Assembly (NCBI GenBank): GCA_001830475.1
Contig: MIAC01000272.1
Coordinates: forward strand, 1,264-7,938
Source of the DNA: Rhodospirillales bacterium RIFCSPLOWO2_12_FULL_67_15
GTDB lineage: Bacteria > Pseudomonadota > Alphaproteobacteria > Rhodospirillales > 2-12-FULL-67-15
Length of the DNA: 6,675 nucleotides
Reading direction: 5' to 3'
Of the stretch, positions 5,295 through 6,675 are shown piece after piece. How positions within the stretch are numbered: position 1 is the stretch's first letter; every line of letters begins with the position of its first letter. The position numbers and the translations under genes are program-made. Under the pieces are notes generated by a model that worked only from the letters and a program-made list of their open reading frames with translations, searched no databases and was not told where the DNA came from.

Positions 5295-6557
5295 ATGAGA
5301 CGCGTCGTCGTCACCGGGCTCGGGATCGTTTCCCCGCTCGGCGTCGGCGTCAGGACGAATTGGGACGGCCTGCTCGCGGGCCAGTCCGGCATCCGCTCGA
5401 TCCAGTCCTTCGACACCTCCGACCTTTCCGCCAAGATCGCCGGCCAGGTGCCGCGCGGGGAAACCGCTTCGGGGCTTTTCAATCCCGACGACTGGATCAC
5501 CCCGAAAGACCAGCGCCGGATGGACGATTTCATTATTTTTGGACTCGCCGCCGCGCGACAGGCGATCGAGGATTCAGGCTGGAAGCCGGACAACGACGAG
5601 GATCGCTGCCGGACCGGAGTCATGATCGGCTCCGGCATCGGCGGCCTGCCGGAGATCGCGCGCACCGCGGCCGTCGTCGAAGCGGGCCAAGCCCGGCGCG
5701 TGAGCCCGTTCTTCATTCCCGCGAGCCTGATCAACCTCGTTTCCGGGCACGTCTCCATCCGCCACGGCTTCAAGGGGCCTAACCATGCGGTCGTGACCGC
5801 GTGCTCGACTGGCGCGCACGCCATCGGCGACGCCGCGCGGCTGATCATGTGGGACGACGCCGACGTGATGGTCGCGGGCGGGACCGAGGCCGCGGTCTGC
5901 CGCATTGGGCTCGCCGGCTTCTGCGCCGCGCGCGCGCTCGCGACCAAATTCAACGACACGCCGGAAAAGGCCTCCCGCCCCTGGGACAAGGACCGCGACG
6001 GCTTCGTCATGGGCGACGGCGCCGGAATCGTGGTGCTGGAGGAATACGAGCACGCCAAGCGGCGCGACGCGAAGATCTACGCCGAGGTCGTCGGTTACGG
6101 CCTTTCGGGCGACGCCCATCACATCACCGCCCCGGCGCCCGACGGCGACGGCGCGCAGCGGTGCATGAAAATGGCGCTCAAGCGCGCCGAGATGAACCCC
6201 GAGGACATCGACTACGTCAATGCCCACGGCACTTCGACCCCGCTCGGCGACGAAATCGAACTGAACGCGGTCAAGCGGGTATTCGGGGACGCCGCCTACA
6301 GGCTCTCCATGTCCTCGACCAAGTCCTCGATTGGACATCTGCTCGGCGCCGCGGGCGCGGTCGAGGCGATCTACTCGATCCTCGCCATCAATCACGGCGT
6401 CGTGCCGCCGACTCTCAACTTGGACAACCCCTCCGAGAGCTGCGACATCGACCTCGTGCCCCACCGGCCGAAAGAGCGCAAAGTCCGCGCGGTGCTCTCC
6501 AACTCCTTCGGTTTCGGCGGCACCAACGCTTCCCTCGTCTTCAAGGCGTTGAACTAG
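5295..6557 (+). CDS. fabF: 3-oxoacyl-[ACP] synthase II FabF
   Basis: FabF is the elongating condensing enzyme: it takes an acyl chain from ACP onto its cysteine, decarboxylates malonyl-ACP and extends the chain by two carbons. The thiolase-fold protein has 420 residues from this start (E. coli 413). It shows Cys170 in VTACSTGAHAIG, His311 in VNAHGTSTPLGD, Lys343 and His348 in STKSSIGHLLGAAG, and NSFGFGGTN at 403-411. The Cys-His-His triad marks a FabF/FabB-type enzyme, not FabH (Cys-His-Asn). The FabF assignment over FabB rests on the acpP-fabF-mltG context and the overall sequence. The start MRRVVVTGLGIVSPLG matches the family; an in-frame ATG at 5274 would add seven residues (MGRALDS). Neither start has a clear Shine-Dalgarno. 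MltG starts 11 bp downstream. Confidence 0.96.
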   Translation: MRRVVVTGLGIVSPLGVGVRTNWDGLLAGQSGIRSIQSFDTSDLSAKIAGQVPRGETASGLFNPDDWITPKDQRRMDDFIIFGLAAARQAIEDSGWKPDNDEDRCRTGVMIGSGIGGLPEIARTAAVVEAGQARRVSPFFIPASLINLVSGHVSIRHGFKGPNHAVVTACSTGAHAIGDAARLIMWDDADVMVAGGTEAAVCRIGLAGFCAARALATKFNDTPEKASRPWDKDRDGFVMGDGAGIVVLEEYEHAKRRDAKIYAEVVGYGLSGDAHHITAPAPDGDGAQRCMKMALKRAEMNPEDIDYVNAHGTSTPLGDEIELNAVKRVFGDAAYRLSMSSTKSSIGHLLGAAGAVEAIYSILAINHGVVPPTLNLDNPSESCDIDLVPHRPKERKVRAVLSNSFGFGGTNASLVFKALN

Positions 6558-6568
6558 CCGGGGCGGCG

Positions 6569-6675
6569 GTGTCCGGCCGGCCTTTTCGCGTTGCCTTCGC
6601 TGTCCTCGCGCTTTTTCTGCTCGGCCTTGCGCTTGCCGCCGTGATCGCGTGGGTCCGCCTCGACGCGCCGGGGCC
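6569..6675 (+). CDS. mltG: Endolytic transglycosylase MltG (YceG-like), N-terminal fragment
   Basis: Only the first 35 codons are visible before the right edge. MltG is an inner-membrane-anchored lytic transglycosylase that cleaves nascent peptidoglycan strands and is thought to set glycan length. The fragment starts at GTG 6569 with a short basic stretch (MSGRPFR). A single membrane-spanning segment of about 20 residues follows (VAFAVLALFLLGLALAAVIA), then WVRLDAPGP, which fits the post-membrane segment of alphaproteobacterial MltG proteins (...APGPL). GGGG at 6560-6563 lies 5 nt upstream. The gene begins 11 bp after fabF, and fabF followed by yceG/mltG is a widespread order (E. coli has pabC between them). 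The catalytic domain is not in view, so the name rests on this short match plus context. Confidence 0.72.
   Translation, partial: MSGRPFRVAFAVLALFLLGLALAAVIAWVRLDAPG

Noticed and set aside
5574..6464. A 296-residue minus-strand frame opposite fabF
   Set aside because: All FabF catalytic motifs are intact on the plus strand, and the opposite frame shows only biased composition.
6572..6586. GGCCGGCC followed by TTTT after fabF as a terminator
   Set aside because: The palindrome has no loop, the T run is only four, and it lies inside the start of mltG.
1..6675. A novel defence, mobile or biosynthetic system
   Set aside because: Every sizeable coding region belongs to a known core family in a conserved order; no transposase, integrase, toxin-antitoxin pair, repeat array or compositional break is visible.

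Overview
The window is a chromosomal core region from an alphaproteobacterium with high G+C content (about two thirds by eye). The best guess is a Rhodospirillales-like lineage. This rests on the gene order (rpsF-rpsR-DUF2232-rplI facing away from fabD-fabG-acpP-fabF-mltG), on protein sequences typical of the class, and on the strong G/C third-position bias. No RNA genes, CRISPR arrays, insertion sequences, phage genes or foreign-looking base composition were seen.

Layout. On the minus strand, reading leftward from about 3050: a promoter, a leader of roughly 130 nt with hairpins, rpsF (S6, TTG start), rpsR (S18, overlapping rpsF by 4 nt), a DUF2232 membrane protein and rplI (L9). A weak terminator-like hairpin and a possible new promoter follow, then the first 84 codons of a cyclopropane-fatty-acyl-phospholipid synthase that runs off the left edge. 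On the plus strand, reading rightward from about 3068: a promoter, fabD, fabG, a rho-independent terminator, a 126-bp gap holding an 8-bp inverted repeat, acpP, fabF and the first 35 codons of mltG, which runs off the right edge.

How the genes work together. FabD loads malonate onto the acyl carrier protein AcpP. FabF condenses malonyl-ACP with the growing chain, and FabG reduces the resulting beta-ketoacyl-ACP. These steps supply acyl chains for membrane phospholipid. Cfa would later modify unsaturated chains in that phospholipid, and MltG trims nascent peptidoglycan. S6, S18 and L9 are ribosomal proteins; S6 and S18 bind next to each other on the 30S platform. The two divergent operons therefore pair ribosome synthesis with envelope synthesis.

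The most interesting signal is in the rpsF-fabD gap. Each direction has a good sigma70-type promoter, and their -35 boxes overlap inside a perfect 6-bp inverted repeat, so the two operons may compete for RNA polymerase or share a regulator. I found no convincing novel multi-gene system. The nearest to undescribed biology are the DUF2232 membrane protein in a ribosomal protein operon, the shared promoter, and the inverted repeat before acpP.
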